64,000 bases of DNA from Herbiconiux moechotypicola (GCF_024979255.1 NZ_JANLCN010000010.1:1-64000), one strand, 5' to 3'. Counted from the first letter of the stretch, positions 45,560-55,710 are shown. Program-made: numbers and translations. Notes: a model not told the origin generated them from the letters alone.

Positions 45560-46805
45560 GCGGCGCCAGCAGCGACCGGATCGCCTCCACCGTGAACTCC
45601 ACCTCGGCGAAGCTCGTCGACAGGGGCGAGAGCCCGAGCCGGATGCCCGAGGGCGCCCGGAAGTCGGGGATGACGCCGCGCGACCACAGCTCCTGCATCA
45701 GGCCGGCGAACGAGGGGTGGTCGATGGTGACGTGGCTGCCGCGCACCTCGTGCTCGCGCGGCGAGGAGAGCGTGACGCCGAGGGGCGCGAGCCGCTCGTC
45801 GAACAGCGCGATGGCGTAGTCGGTGAGCGCGAGCGACTTCGTGCGGATCGCGTCGATGCCCACCTCCTCGATGAGCCCCAGCATCTCCTGCATCGCGATC
45901 ATGCCGACCACGGGTGGGGTGCCGCTGATGAAACGCCGGATGCCGTCGGCCGGCACGTAGCCGTCGGCCATGGCGAAGGGGTTGCGGTCGCCCATCCAGC
46001 CCCAGATGGGCTGCCTGGCCTCGCCCAGCAGCGCCGCGTTCACATAGAGGAACGCCGGCGAACCCGGGCCGCCGTTGAGATACTTGTACGTGCATCCGGT
46101 GGCCAGGTCGACGCCCCAGGCGTCGAGCTCGATCGGCACCGAGCCCACCGAGTGGCAGAGGTCCCAGAGCACCAGCGCGCCCCGCTCGTGGGCGAGCGCG
46201 GTGATGCCGGGCACGTCGGCGATGTAGCCGGAGCGATAGGCGATGTGGCTCAGCACGATGACCGCGGTCTCGTCGCCGATCACGGCCTCGGCGTCGGCGA
46301 GGGTGGCGCCCCTGCCCGGCTCGGTCTCGATCCAGCGGATGTGCGCCCCGGTCTCGGCCGCGACGCCCTCCACCACGAAGCGGTCGGTGGGGAAGTTGCC
46401 GCGGTCGATGACGATCTCGCTGCGCCCGGGCCGCGCGTGGAGCGCGGTGCGGATGAGCTTGTAGAGCGACACCGTGGTGGAGTCGGCGACCACGGTCTGG
46501 CCCGCGGCGGCGCCGAGCACCGAGCGCCCGATGCGGTCGCCGAGGGCGAGCGGCAGGTTCAGCCACGACTCGTCCCAGCCCCGGATGAGACGGCCGCCCC
46601 ATTGCTCGGTGACGAACGACGAGAACACCCCGGGCAGCGAGGCCAGCGGCCGGCCGAGCGAGTTGCCGTCGAGATAGGCGGGCACCGAGGGGTCGTCGGC
46701 GCCGAGGAATCGCGAGCGGTAGCCGCCCAGCGGGTCGGCCGCGTCGAGCACGGAGGCGTCGGGCACGGGCGCGTCGGCGAGGCCCGCCGCGGGAAGGGTG
46801 GTCAT
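45552..46805 (-). CDS. kynU: Kynureninase
   Basis: A 417-residue PLP enzyme that splits kynurenine into anthranilate and alanine. The PLP lysine K241 lies in GCTYKYLNGGPGSPAF, the cofactor aspartate in LVLWDLCHSVGSVPIEL, and DSTTVSLYK and IDRGNFPTDRF mark the phosphate and N-terminal sites. The start is ATG at 46805, 4 bases after the kynA stop; an in-frame TTG at 46820 is possible. No kynurenine 3-monooxygenase is nearby, so the route stops at anthranilate. Confidence 0.93.
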   Translation of the reverse strand: MTTLPAAGLADAPVPDASVLDAADPLGGYRSRFLGADDPSVPAYLDGNSLGRPLASLPGVFSSFVTEQWGGRLIRGWDESWLNLPLALGDRIGRSVLGAAAGQTVVADSTTVSLYKLIRTALHARPGRSEIVIDRGNFPTDRFVVEGVAAETGAHIRWIETEPGRGATLADAEAVIGDETAVIVLSHIAYRSGYIADVPGITALAHERGALVLWDLCHSVGSVPIELDAWGVDLATGCTYKYLNGGPGSPAFLYVNAALLGEARQPIWGWMGDRNPFAMADGYVPADGIRRFISGTPPVVGMIAMQEMLGLIEEVGIDAIRTKSLALTDYAIALFDERLAPLGVTLSSPREHEVRGSHVTIDHPSFAGLMQELWSRGVIPDFRAPSGIRLGLSPLSTSFAEVEFTVEAIRSLLAPRA

Positions 46806-46809
46806 CGTG

Positions 46810-47679
46810 TCAGCGTCCAATCTCGGTGCGCACCGCGAACAGCTCGGGGAAGAAGGTGAGGTCGAGGGCCCGGCGCAGGAAGTCCACGCCGCTCGACCCG
46901 CCCGTGCCCACCTTCATGCCGATGGTGCGCTGCACGGTGCGGAGGTGCCTGAAGCGCCAGAGCTGGAAGTTCTCCTCGAGGTCGACGAGCTCTTCGCAGG
47001 CCTCGTAGACGGCCCAGTTCTCAGCGGAGTTGTCGTAGATCTGAATGAACACCGGCAGCAGCTCGGGGGTCATCGTGTGCGCTACCGTCACGTCGCGCTC
47101 GAGCACGGAGACGGGGACGGCAAACCCCTGACGGGCGAGGTAGCGCAGGAACTCGTCGTAGAGGCTCGGCTGCTCCAGCAGCTCCTGCAGCAGGGCCCTG
47201 GCGCCGGGCTCGCCGTCGAACACCGCGAGCATCTTGGCGTTCTTGTTGCCGAGGGCGAACTCCACCGCCCGGTACTGGAACGACTGGAAGCCCGAGGAGT
47301 TCGCCAGCGAGTCGCGGAACTGCGCGTACTCGCTGGGCGTGAGGGTAGCGAGCACCGACCACTGCTCGGTCATCGTCTTCTGGATGTGCTTCACCCGCGC
47401 GATCTTCTTCAGCGCCGCCGCGAGGTCGTCGGACGCGATGAGCGCGCTCGCCGCCTTGAGCTCGTGCAGCACCAGCTTCAGCCAGAGCTCGGTGGTCTGG
47501 TGCTGGATGATGAAGAGCATCTCGTCGTGGTGCTCGGGCTGCGACACCGGGCTCTGCGCGCTCAGCAGGGTGTCGAGCCCCAGGTACGACCCGTAGGTCA
47601 TCTTCTCGCGCAGATCGGTGACGATGCCCTCTTCGAGCTCGCGGGTGTTCGTCTCCGCCGTCTTGTCGTTGTCCACCAT
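46810..47679 (-). CDS. kynA: Tryptophan 2,3-dioxygenase
   Basis: A 289-residue haem dioxygenase that opens the indole ring to N-formylkynurenine. Family marks are [49 protein letters not shown]-type stretches ([17 protein letters not shown]) and the C-terminal [14 protein letters not shown]. Length is typical of bacterial TDO. The ATG at 47679 is only 3 bases from the -10, but GTG at codon 2 (47676) is exactly 6 bases away, so a leaderless mRNA beginning at that GTG fits better. It is first in the kynA-kynU-hydrolase operon. Confidence 0.94.
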   Translation of the reverse strand: MVDNDKTAETNTRELEEGIVTDLREKMTYGSYLGLDTLLSAQSPVSQPEHHDEMLFIIQHQTTELWLKLVLHELKAASALIASDDLAAALKKIARVKHIQKTMTEQWSVLATLTPSEYAQFRDSLANSSGFQSFQYRAVEFALGNKNAKMLAVFDGEPGARALLQELLEQPSLYDEFLRYLARQGFAVPVSVLERDVTVAHTMTPELLPVFIQIYDNSAENWAVYEACEELVDLEENFQLWRFRHLRTVQRTIGMKVGTGGSSGVDFLRRALDLTFFPELFAVRTEIGR

Positions 47680-47682
47680 GGC

Positions 47683-47688
47683 AGTCTA
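47683..47688 (-). promoter_or_regulatory. Predicted -10 element of the kyn operon
   Basis: TAGACT on the minus strand. A TGAC-containing -35 (about 47706-47712) with a 17-18 base spacer lies inside the palindrome just upstream. Confidence 0.55.
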
Positions 47689-47691
47689 TCT

Positions 47692-47719
47692 CTTAACTCT
47701 GACGTGCGTCACGTTTAAG
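47692..47719. promoter_or_regulatory. 28-base interrupted palindrome over the kyn promoter
   Basis: CTTAA at 47692-47696 pairs with TTAAG at 47715-47719, and the inner TGACG at 47700-47704 pairs with CGTCA at 47707-47711. The spacers are symmetrical at 3-2-3 bases. It covers the predicted -35 of kynA and the end of the ABM gene, so an operator for a repressor is likely. Confidence 0.6.
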
Positions 47720-48008
47720 AAACGACATCGACCACGTACTTGGTGAACGTGGGCGGAGCCGTGGAGGCCGAGGCGATGAACGAGGTCCACTCCAGCACGT
47801 GCGGCTGCTGGGTGTGCACGGCGTGCGCCTCGCTCGGCTCCCACACCTCGAGCAGCCGCAGGAAGCCGGGCTCGGCGATCGACCACGAGAGGCTGTAGGT
47901 GACGCAGCCCTCCTCCTCGAGGCAGGCGGCCTCGAACACGCGGGCGGCCTCCTCGATCTCGGCGCGCTTCGCGGGGTCGGTCGGCACTCCGCCGTAGACG
48001 TACAGCAT
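47715..48008 (-). CDS. ABM-domain (antibiotic biosynthesis monooxygenase-like) protein
   Basis: A 97-residue ferredoxin-like-fold protein. The pattern MLYVYGGVPTDPAKRAEIEEAA, then CLEEEGCVTYSLSWSIAEPGFLRLLEVWE, then HTQQPHVLEW matches the dimeric ABM family: a helix, the EEGC strand and the HxxxPH end. Members oxidise phenolic rings or degrade small aromatics without cofactor. AGGAGAG lies 4 bases before the ATG. It is the last gene of the catabolic run that begins with the PaaX-type regulator, and its stop lies inside the kyn palindrome. Confidence 0.8.
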   Translation of the reverse strand: MLYVYGGVPTDPAKRAEIEEAARVFEAACLEEEGCVTYSLSWSIAEPGFLRLLEVWEPSEAHAVHTQQPHVLEWTSFIASASTAPPTFTKYVVDVVS

Positions 48009-48049
48009 GGTTCTCTCCTAGCAGGGGGATGGGTGGTACGGGAAGGGGT

Positions 48050-49060
48050 TCAGAACTGTTCGCGCAGCCGCGGCAGCACCTGGCTGCCGAGGAGGCGCAG
48101 AGCGGCTGCGGGGTCGGGCCCCATGGGCGGCCCGAACGAGATGTGGCGGGCCCCCGCCGCGATGAGCGCGCCGCACTGGTCGATGACCTCGGCGGCCTCG
48201 CCCACGATGCCGAGCTCGAGCATGGAGTCGGTGACCGAGGCGACGGCGTCGGCCTCGCGCCCCTCCGACATGAGCGCCTGGGTGCGCGCGAACTCCTCGG
48301 GGTCGAGCCCGTTGGCCTCGAGCGCCGCGGTCGAGAGCGAGCCGCTGTAGAGCGCGATGTGCTTGGCGAGCAGGGCCCTCGCCTCGTCGCGATCGTCGGA
48401 GATCGACACCCACACGCAGGCGGCCACGTCGAGGTCGTCGATGCTGCGTCCGGCGCTCTCGGCGCCCGCCTTGAGCTGGTCGATCACGCCGAACACGTGG
48501 CGAGGCGGAAGGCAGAGCGAGAGCGCGCCGTCGGCGATGCGCCCGGTCATGGCGATCATCTTCGGCCCCATGGCGCCCACATAGATCGGCGTGGGCCGCG
48601 GATCGTGCAGCACGGCCTGTTCGGTCCAGCCGTCGGCCACCCCGGGGACGCCCATCGGGCTGCGCCCGGCGAGCAGCTCGCGGATGGCCAGCACGGCCTG
48701 CCGGGTGCGCACCACGGGCGGGGGCGGCGTGAGGCCGGCCCACGAGAAGAACACGTCGGAGCCCGCGCCGAGCCCGAGCAGGAAGCGGTCGCCCGAGAGC
48801 TCCTGCAGCGCCGAGGCGTAGCTGGCGATCTGGGCGGGGTGCAGCGACACCGGGTCCATCACGCCCGAGCCGAAGCGGATGCGCGTGGTGCGCATCGCGA
48901 TGGCGGCGAGGCCCACGAGACCCGAGTGGCCGAACAGGTCGTTGCCGGTCCACACCTGGTCGAAGCCGGACTCCTCGGCGAGGAGGGCGCGGTCGGCGAG
49001 CGCCTCGACACCGGCCGAGGCCGAGCCGATGCGGGCGCTGAAGGTGACGGGACGGGTCAT
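48050..49060 (-). CDS. LLM class flavin-dependent oxidoreductase
   Basis: A 336-residue luciferase-like TIM barrel: GFDQVWTGNDLFG, TTRIRFGSGVMDPVSLHPAQIASYA, GDRFLLGLGAGSDVFFSWAG, and PTPIYVGAMGPKMIAMTGRIADGAL. It could use FMN or F420, and the N-terminal pattern resembles the F420-dependent methylene-tetrahydromethanopterin-reductase-like branch. In this cluster it may carry out an oxygenation or a reduction of the imported compound. Its ATG overlaps the stop of the TIGR04076 gene (ATGA). Confidence 0.85.
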   Translation of the reverse strand: MTRPVTFSARIGSASAGVEALADRALLAEESGFDQVWTGNDLFGHSGLVGLAAIAMRTTRIRFGSGVMDPVSLHPAQIASYASALQELSGDRFLLGLGAGSDVFFSWAGLTPPPPVVRTRQAVLAIRELLAGRSPMGVPGVADGWTEQAVLHDPRPTPIYVGAMGPKMIAMTGRIADGALSLCLPPRHVFGVIDQLKAGAESAGRSIDDLDVAACVWVSISDDRDEARALLAKHIALYSGSLSTAALEANGLDPEEFARTQALMSEGREADAVASVTDSMLELGIVGEAAEVIDQCGALIAAGARHISFGPPMGPDPAAALRLLGSQVLPRLREQF

Positions 49061-49356
49061 GCGGATGCTCCTGGTTCAGTACTCGGCTCGGTCACGTTCT
49101 CCAGCCGCATCCAGAGCGCCTCGGGCGGGTCGGGGCACTGCAGCAGCGGCTTCGAGTCGAGCCACTCGTCGGGGTCGTCGTCGCCGAGGCGCCCGTTCAC
49201 GAGCGGCAGCACCGAGGCGATGGCGAAGGCGCAGAACGACTGGCCGTCGGGCATCCGCAGGCCCTCGGCGTCGACCTCGAACCAGTCGCCCTTCTTCAGC
49301 GCGCAGGCCGAGTAGTTCATCGACTCGACTGTGCAGCGCACGGTGCGCCCGCTCAT
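49057..49356 (-). CDS. TIGR04076 family protein, copy 1
   Basis: A 99-residue protein with the family core: RCTVESM, KKGDWFEVDAEGLRMPDGQSFCAFAIASVLPLVNG, then a short acidic segment and CPDPPEALWMRLENV. Three conserved cysteine positions (SACALKKG, SFCAF, LQCPDP) suggest a metal or redox site, but the biochemical role of the family is unknown. It overlaps the second copy by 4 bases (ATGA) and the LLM gene by 4 bases. Confidence 0.78.
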   Translation of the reverse strand: MSGRTVRCTVESMNYSACALKKGDWFEVDAEGLRMPDGQSFCAFAIASVLPLVNGRLGDDDPDEWLDSKPLLQCPDPPEALWMRLENVTEPSTEPGASA

Positions 49357-49688
49357 CCTGCCGCCTCCTCGTAGACGGCCTCGACCTTCATCACGAGGTT
49401 CTCCTCGGCATCGGGCCCGCAGATATAGGGCTTGCGCACCAGCCAGCTGTCGGCCGGCAGATCGCCCTGCCGCATCACCACGACGGGGAAGACCGCCGCC
49501 AGCGCATAAGGGCAGAACGACTGTCCGGGAGGAAGAATGAGCCTGCTTCCGTTGATCTCGAACCAGTCGCCCACCCTCGTCCTCCCGCGCGGACGGTCCA
49601 CCCGGGTGACGGTCACCCGCACCCGCGGGCTGCCGGGCGAGATCGCCGGAGTTGGTGGGAGAGCGGCAGAGCCGGGCACGCCCCTCAT
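49353..49688 (-). CDS. TIGR04076 family protein, copy 2
   Basis: A 111-residue protein that aligns with its neighbour over GDWFEINGSRLILPPGQSFCPYALAAVFPVV and YICGPDAEENLVMKVEAVYE. It keeps the cysteines in SFCPY and ICGPD but lacks the N-terminal cysteine of copy 1. The N-terminal 25 residues are Pro/Ser-rich. The ATG at 49688 overlaps the stop of the hydroxylase gene. Tandem, sequence-diverged copies suggest a hetero-oligomer. Confidence 0.75.
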   Translation of the reverse strand: MRGVPGSAALPPTPAISPGSPRVRVTVTRVDRPRGRTRVGDWFEINGSRLILPPGQSFCPYALAAVFPVVVMRQGDLPADSWLVRKPYICGPDAEENLVMKVEAVYEEAAG

Positions 49689-50950
49689 CTCGCCTCGCGC
49701 ACGAGCGCTCCGCCGTCGTTCGAGACGTCGTCGGGGATGGTGTAGCCGCACTCGGGGTTGTTGAGGGCTGCGGAGGCATAGGAGGCCAGGTGCGCCCGGC
49801 GGGTGCCCGCGTGGGCGAGGGCGCTCATCCCGTCGCGGATGACCCGCTGGATGGGGTTGACGTCGAGGATGTAGCGGGCCGAGGCGATCTCCATGCAGAG
49901 GTTGAGCGACCGCCGGAGGGCGTTCGCAGCGACGGCGTTGGCCGCCGTCATGCGGGCTTTCTGCACCGGGGTGAGGCCGAGGCCGGGGGTCCAGAGCACC
50001 TCGTCGGTGAGCCTGGCCACCTCGCGCACACCGGCGTAGGCGAAGTCGACCTCGCCCATCGCCTCGCCGAGCGCCTGCCGGGTGGCGGCGTCGATCTTCG
50101 CGGCATCGATGGAGCCCATGCGCTCACGCACGAAGTCGCCCGCGAGCTGCACCGCGTGGCGGGCGACGCCGAGCACCACACCCGTGAGGGCGAAGTGCGA
50201 GACGGGCACGCTCTTGTTGAGCGGGTCGGCCAGCGGGTTGTCGAGACCCTCGCGGTCGAAGGTGTACCGCGCGGGCACGAAGGCGGGCTCGGTGATGGAG
50301 TAGGAGGTGCTGCCGGAGCCGCGCACGCCCAGGGTCTGCCAGTTGTGGGCCACCTCGATGGCCTCGCGCGGCAGCCAGAAGCCGAGGTGCATCTGCTTGC
50401 CGTCGGCCCCCTGCACGGGCTCGCCGTTCTCGAACACCTCGGCGCCGCCCACGATGTGCTCTGCGGTGTAGCTGCCCGAGCCCCAGTTCCACTCGCCGGT
50501 CACGAGGTAGCCGCCGTCGACCCGCTCGGCGCGCCCCCGGGGGTGGAAGGCTCCGCTCGTGGGCATGTCGCGGGTGGGGTAGAGCTCGGCGTAGGCCTCG
50601 TCGCCCAGGCGCCCCGCGTAGTACCCGCCGGCGTTGAGCACGCCGATGTTCCAGCCGGCGGAGGCGTCGACCGCCGCCACGAGCGCGGTCACCTCGACCT
50701 GCTGCGCGAGCGTGGCCTCGACCCCTCCGCGGAAGGCGGGGAAGCCCATCTCGAACACCCCGGCGGCGCGCATGACGCGGGCGGCACGGGGGCTCAGCCG
50801 GGCGAGGTTCTCGATCTCGTCGGCCTCCTCGGCGACGACGGGGAGGATGGCGTGGGCGTTGGCGACGATCGCCTCGGCGCTGTCGGGAGCGAGGAGAACG
50901 GGATCGGTGGAGCCGGTGAGCGGCTCGGCGGGGGTGTCGACCGTGGTCAT
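49685..50950 (-). CDS. Acyl-CoA dehydrogenase-fold hydroxylase (group D flavin monooxygenase-like), copy 1
   Basis: A 421-residue protein with the fold and order of HsaA/DszC-type oxygenases: [88 protein letters not shown], and LGVRGSGSTSYSITEPAFVPARYTF. It lacks an acyl-CoA dehydrogenase type catalytic glutamate that I can place. Reduced flavin from a partner is expected. AAAGGACGG precedes the ATG. It is a paralogue of the protein encoded at 53454-54629, on the far side of the transporter genes. Confidence 0.82.
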   Translation of the reverse strand: MTTVDTPAEPLTGSTDPVLLAPDSAEAIVANAHAILPVVAEEADEIENLARLSPRAARVMRAAGVFEMGFPAFRGGVEATLAQQVEVTALVAAVDASAGWNIGVLNAGGYYAGRLGDEAYAELYPTRDMPTSGAFHPRGRAERVDGGYLVTGEWNWGSGSYTAEHIVGGAEVFENGEPVQGADGKQMHLGFWLPREAIEVAHNWQTLGVRGSGSTSYSITEPAFVPARYTFDREGLDNPLADPLNKSVPVSHFALTGVVLGVARHAVQLAGDFVRERMGSIDAAKIDAATRQALGEAMGEVDFAYAGVREVARLTDEVLWTPGLGLTPVQKARMTAANAVAANALRRSLNLCMEIASARYILDVNPIQRVIRDGMSALAHAGTRRAHLASYASAALNNPECGYTIPDDVSNDGGALVREAR

Positions 50951-51014
50951 GGGACACCGTCCTTTCTGGATCGGACTCGGGAGGAGCGGGGGATGGAGGG
51001 GTGACCGGATGCGG

Positions 51015-51808
51015 TCAGGCGCCGATCGGCTCGCCGCCGGTCACCCACATGGTCTGGCCGGTGAGCGCGGCCGACCCGGGGCCGACGAGCATCGACACCA
51101 CCTGGGCGACCTCGAGGGGCGAGGGGAAGACGCCGAGCGCGGTGCGCTCGAGCAGGCGGTCGCTGAGCGCCTGGCGGGTCGCGTCGAGCGGCTCGTCGTC
51201 GGCGGGGTCAACCACGCGGCCGGGGGCGACGACGTTGGCGGTGATGCCGTTGCGGCCCTCCTCGACCGAGAGATAGCGGGTGAGCGCGGTCGCGGCCGAC
51301 TTCGCCGCGCCGTAGGCACCGAAGCCGGGGTACGGGCGCGACATGAGGGCACCGGAGATGTAGACGATGCGGCCCCAGCCGTGGGCGCGCATTCCCGGCA
51401 CCACCCGGCCCACGAGCGCCGCGTGCACCTTGACCGAGCCGAACTGGCTGTCGAGGATCTCGGGGGTGAGCTCGGCCACGGGCACCACGCCGTGGCTCTC
51501 GTGCGTGGTGTTCACGAGCACCGTCACCGGCCCGACGGTGTTCTCGACCTCGGCGAAGGCCGCGTCGAGCGCCGCGGGGTCGGAGAGGTCGGCCTGCACC
51601 ACGAGATGCGAGCCCGGCAGCGACTCGGCGAGCGCCTCCGCTCCCGCACGGTCGCGACGGCAGTGCACCACGACGGTGGCACCCAGCCGGGCGAGCTCGC
51701 GCACGATCTCGCGGCCGAGCGAGCCGGTCGCCCCGGCGACGAAGGCGACCTCGCCGGCCAGCGCGCCCCGCGCATCCGGAGTCGTGCTCGTGGCGGCCTC
51801 GGCCGCGC

Positions 51809-51812
<4 letters not shown>
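51015..51812 (-). CDS. Short-chain dehydrogenase/reductase
   Basis: A 265-residue Rossmann enzyme. The NAD(P) loop is [11 protein letters not shown] with arginines after strand 2 (HCRRDRAG), which favours NADPH. The catalytic triad is visible as S in YISGALMS and Y-x3-K in [11 protein letters not shown], and [15 protein letters not shown] is the usual C-terminal motif. It would oxidise or reduce a hydroxyl/keto group in the cluster's pathway, or it could be a FabG-like reductase. The GTG start overlaps the ATPase stop (GTGA). Confidence 0.88.
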
Positions 51813-52572
<760 letters not shown>

Positions 52573-52576
<4 letters not shown>

Positions 52577-53457
52577 CGCTCTGCCGTCCTCTTCTCGACG
52601 AAGTACTGCACGACGGTGAGCACGGCGATCACCAGCAGGTACCAGATGGATGCGACGATCAGCAGCTCGATCGTGCGGAAGTTCACGCCCGAGATGCCGA
52701 GCGCCACCGTGAGCAGGTCGCCGCCCGCGATCACCGAGACGATCGCGGAGGCCTTGAGCATGCTGATGAATTCGTTGCCCATCGGGGGCAGCAGCACCTT
52801 CAGCGCCTGCGGCATGACGATGTAGCGGAGGGTGCGCGTGCGGTTGAGGCCCAGCGCCTTCGCCGCCTCGTGCTGGCCGCGGCCGATGGAGAGCAGGCCG
52901 CCGCGCACGATCTCGGCCATGTAGCCCGAGCCCGCGAGCGAGAGGCCGATCACCGAGGCCAGGAACGGGCTCATCACGTCTTTCACCGGCACCGACCAGA
53001 AGGTGATGTCGGTGAACGGGATGCCGATGGCGAAATCCTGGAAGAACAGGCCCAGGTTGCCCACGAAGATGAGCAGCACGATCATCGGGATGCCGCGGAA
53101 GATGAACACGTAGGCGGCGGCGAACCCACTCACGATGCGGCTGGGCGAGATGCGCATGACCGCGATCACGACGGCCAGGATGAGCGCCACCACCATCGAC
53201 ACCGCGCTGATCTGCAGGGTCGACCAGAGGCCCTTGAGGATCGCCGGGCTGAACACGAACTCCCAGACGATGGGCCACTCGATGTTGGGGTTGGTCCACA
53301 GCCCCATCACCACACTCGCGAGGATCACCACCGAGACGACGGCCAGCACTCCGCGCCCCCAGTGCCGCACCGGCACCACGTTGAGCTTGGTCTCGCGCAG
53401 CAGCAGCGGGCGCGCACCCTCGCGGCCCACCGCCGCCTCTGCCGGGCTGTCGGTCAT
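52573..53457 (-). CDS. Amino-acid-type ABC transporter permease
   Basis: A 294-residue permease with five or six membrane segments. [29 protein letters not shown] and [18 protein letters not shown] are typical, and the EAA loop is [34 protein letters not shown]. Only one permease gene is present, so a homodimer is implied. ATGA overlaps on both sides tie it to the hydroxylase upstream and the ATPase downstream. Confidence 0.92.
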
Positions 53458-54629
53458 CGTTCCTCCTCCACCAGGGTGCGTCCCACGTCGACCCAGCGGC
53501 TGCGCCAGGTCGAGGCGTGGGCGGTCACGCCCACGAGGTCGCGGATCAGTCGTTCGAACGGGCCGCTGAGGTAGATCACCTGCGACCCCATGAGCTCGGC
53601 GCACAGGTCGACGATGCGCCGGGCGAGGTCGGCGGCCACGGGCGCGTCGCCCCTGGCCATCACCGAGGCGCTCGGCAGCACCCCGGGGGTGAACACCGCC
53701 TCGTCGATGCGGGCGACACCCGAGTAGACCACCGCGCGGGCGGCGCGCAGCAGACTCTCCGCCTCGCCCAGCAGGCCGAGCTTGCGGGCGTCGACGGGCA
53801 CGGGGCCGGCGGCTCGCTTGCGCAGCTCGGCCGCGGCCAGGTCGACGGCGTGCTGCGCGATGCCGACGGCGATGGATGCGGTGCTGTAGAACGGCAGGTC
53901 GACCAGCTTGTTGAGCGGCTCGGCGTCGGGGTCTGGGGTGAAGTAGCGGTCGAAGGAGTGGGCTGCGGGCACGAACACGTCGTCGACGGCGTATCCGCTC
54001 GAGCCGGAGCCGCGGAGGCCCACGACCTGCCAGTCGTCGAGGATCTCGACCTCGCCGACCGGCAGCCACACCCCGAGCACGAGGGCGCTGCCGTCGTCTT
54101 TGAGCACCTTCTCGCCGCCGTCGAACACCTCGACGCCGCCGAGCACGTAGTGGGAGGAGTGGATGCCGCTGCCGAACTTCCAGCGGCCGGTGACCCGGTA
54201 GCCGCCGTCGACGACCTCGGCGCGGCCCCGGGGGTGGAACGAGCCGCAGGTGGGCCGGTCGAGGTCGGGGTAGAGCTCGGCGAAGGCCTCGTCGTCGAGG
54301 CGTCCGGCGTAGAAGCCGGTGGCGGCGAGGATGGCCGCGTTCCACGCGACACCGGCGTCGATGGTGGCGATCATCTCCACCAGGCGGGTCTGGTCGGTGA
54401 GGCTGAGCTCGGGGCCGCCGCGGCGGGCGGCGAAGCCCACCTGGAACACGCCGGCGGCGGCGAGCGCGGCGGCCATGCGGTCGGTGAGGTGCCCGAGCTC
54501 GCTCGAGGCCGACGCCTCCTCGGCGACGATCGGGAGGATCGTCTCGACGTTGGCGAGGATCGCCGCGGCATCGAGCGGCGGCCGGAGCCCGTCGAGGAGC
54601 GGGTCGTGGACGGTGTCGGTGAGCGTCAT
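53454..54629 (-). CDS. Acyl-CoA dehydrogenase-fold hydroxylase, copy 2
   Basis: A 391-residue paralogue of the protein at 49685-50950, with the same landmarks in the same order: [86 protein letters not shown] and [20 protein letters not shown]. Flavin-dependent oxygenation is inferred as for copy 1. The two may act on successive intermediates or form a mixed tetramer. It is separated from the upstream lipoprotein gene by a strong hairpin, so it is probably made at a lower level than the lipoprotein. Confidence 0.82.
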   Translation of the reverse strand: MTLTDTVHDPLLDGLRPPLDAAAILANVETILPIVAEEASASSELGHLTDRMAAALAAAGVFQVGFAARRGGPELSLTDQTRLVEMIATIDAGVAWNAAILAATGFYAGRLDDEAFAELYPDLDRPTCGSFHPRGRAEVVDGGYRVTGRWKFGSGIHSSHYVLGGVEVFDGGEKVLKDDGSALVLGVWLPVGEVEILDDWQVVGLRGSGSSGYAVDDVFVPAAHSFDRYFTPDPDAEPLNKLVDLPFYSTASIAVGIAQHAVDLAAAELRKRAAGPVPVDARKLGLLGEAESLLRAARAVVYSGVARIDEAVFTPGVLPSASVMARGDAPVAADLARRIVDLCAELMGSQVIYLSGPFERLIRDLVGVTAHASTWRSRWVDVGRTLVEEER

Positions 54630-54696
54630 CGGGGAGTCGCTTTCTGGGGTGACACGGATGCGGGTCGCCCGGCACACGAGGTGCGGGGCGGGAAGC

Positions 54697-54733
54697 CGGG
54701 AGCGGCCGGGCGGGGGGATGCCGGCCGCTCCCG
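54697..54733 (-). terminator. Intercistronic hairpin after the substrate-binding-protein gene
   Basis: A perfect 13-pair stem joins 54697-54709 to 54721-54733 (core GGGAGCGGCCGG) with an 11-base loop. It follows the lipoprotein stop by 6 bases within the operon. Such hairpins often act as partial terminators or stabilise the upstream message so that the binding protein is made in excess. Confidence 0.65.
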
Positions 54734-54738
54734 ACCGG

Positions 54739-55710
54739 TCAGGAGGCCGCGACCTCGCCGGGGGCGGTGCCCGTCATCGGGTTGATGATCAGTTCGTCGA
54801 CCGTGATGGCCTGCGACGAGACGCCGTACTCCTCGTAGATCGCGTCGTAGCTGCCGTCCTCGATGAGGATCTTGAGAGCGCCCGCGAGCGCCTCGGAGAG
54901 GCCGGGCGCGTCCTTCGACACCGCGATGCCGCCGAACTGCGTGGGCATCTCGCTCTCGGGGATGACGACCGAGGTGAACACGTCGGGGTCGGCGGCCACG
55001 ACGGCCTCCTGGGCCGAGGTGGTGTCGAACCAGGCGTCGACCGTTCCGGCGCGCAGCGCCTGCACGGCGCTGGTGGCGCCCTGGTACTCGGCCATCTGGA
55101 TCGGGTCGGCGGCGCACTCGGCGTCGCTGATCGCCTGCACCGTGGCCGACTGGTTCGAGCCGACAGGCACGGCGATGGTCATGCCGCACATGTCGGCGAT
55201 CTTCTCGATGTCCTCGGGATTCCCGGCCGGCAGCAGCAGCGAGTGGCTGCTCTTCTGGAACGGCACGAGGTCGACGATGCTCTGCTCGCGCTCGGCGGTG
55301 ATGCTCACCTGGCCGAACAGGGCGTCGACGGTGCCCGCCTGCACGCCCGGCAGCTGCGCCGGCCACTGCATGTTCATCCACTCGGCGTCGACGCCGAGGA
55401 TGGGGGCCATGAGAGCGACGAGGTCAGGAGCGATGCCCACGGGGGTGTCGGGGTCGTTGATGTCGGCGCCGATCACCGGAGGCGTCTCCCAGAGGGCGCC
55501 GAACGAGATGACGCCGCTCTCCTGGATCGACTCGGGGAGCAGGTCGTGCAGCTCCTGGCTGAACACGTCGTCGGCGGCGGCCGTCTCGGTGGGGGTCGCC
55601 GCGTCGGAGGTGCCCGAACAGCCCGCGAGGGCCACGGCGGAGAGGAGGGCGATGCCGGGAAGGGCCAGGCGCCTGGCCCGGAGGGAACGGGAAGGGATGG
55701 AGGAGCTCAT
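54739..55710 (-). CDS. Amino-acid-type ABC transporter substrate-binding lipoprotein
   Basis: A 323-residue lipoprotein with an Arg-rich n-region and lipobox LAGC near residue 31. The mature protein is a type II binding protein of the SBP_bac_3 family: GVISFGALWETPPVIGADINDPDTPVGIAPDLVALMAPILG, MQWPAQLPGVQAGTVDALFGQVSITAERE, and IAVPVGSNQSATV. In amino-acid binders the carboxylate is held by an arginine in TPER-like segments; here TAERE includes it. The ligand is not determinable. It is first in its transcript, behind a region with two palindromes. Confidence 0.87.
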   Translation of the reverse strand: MSSSIPSRSLRARRLALPGIALLSAVALAGCSGTSDAATPTETAAADDVFSQELHDLLPESIQESGVISFGALWETPPVIGADINDPDTPVGIAPDLVALMAPILGVDAEWMNMQWPAQLPGVQAGTVDALFGQVSITAEREQSIVDLVPFQKSSHSLLLPAGNPEDIEKIADMCGMTIAVPVGSNQSATVQAISDAECAADPIQMAEYQGATSAVQALRAGTVDAWFDTTSAQEAVVAADPDVFTSVVIPESEMPTQFGGIAVSKDAPGLSEALAGALKILIEDGSYDAIYEEYGVSSQAITVDELIINPMTGTAPGEVAAS

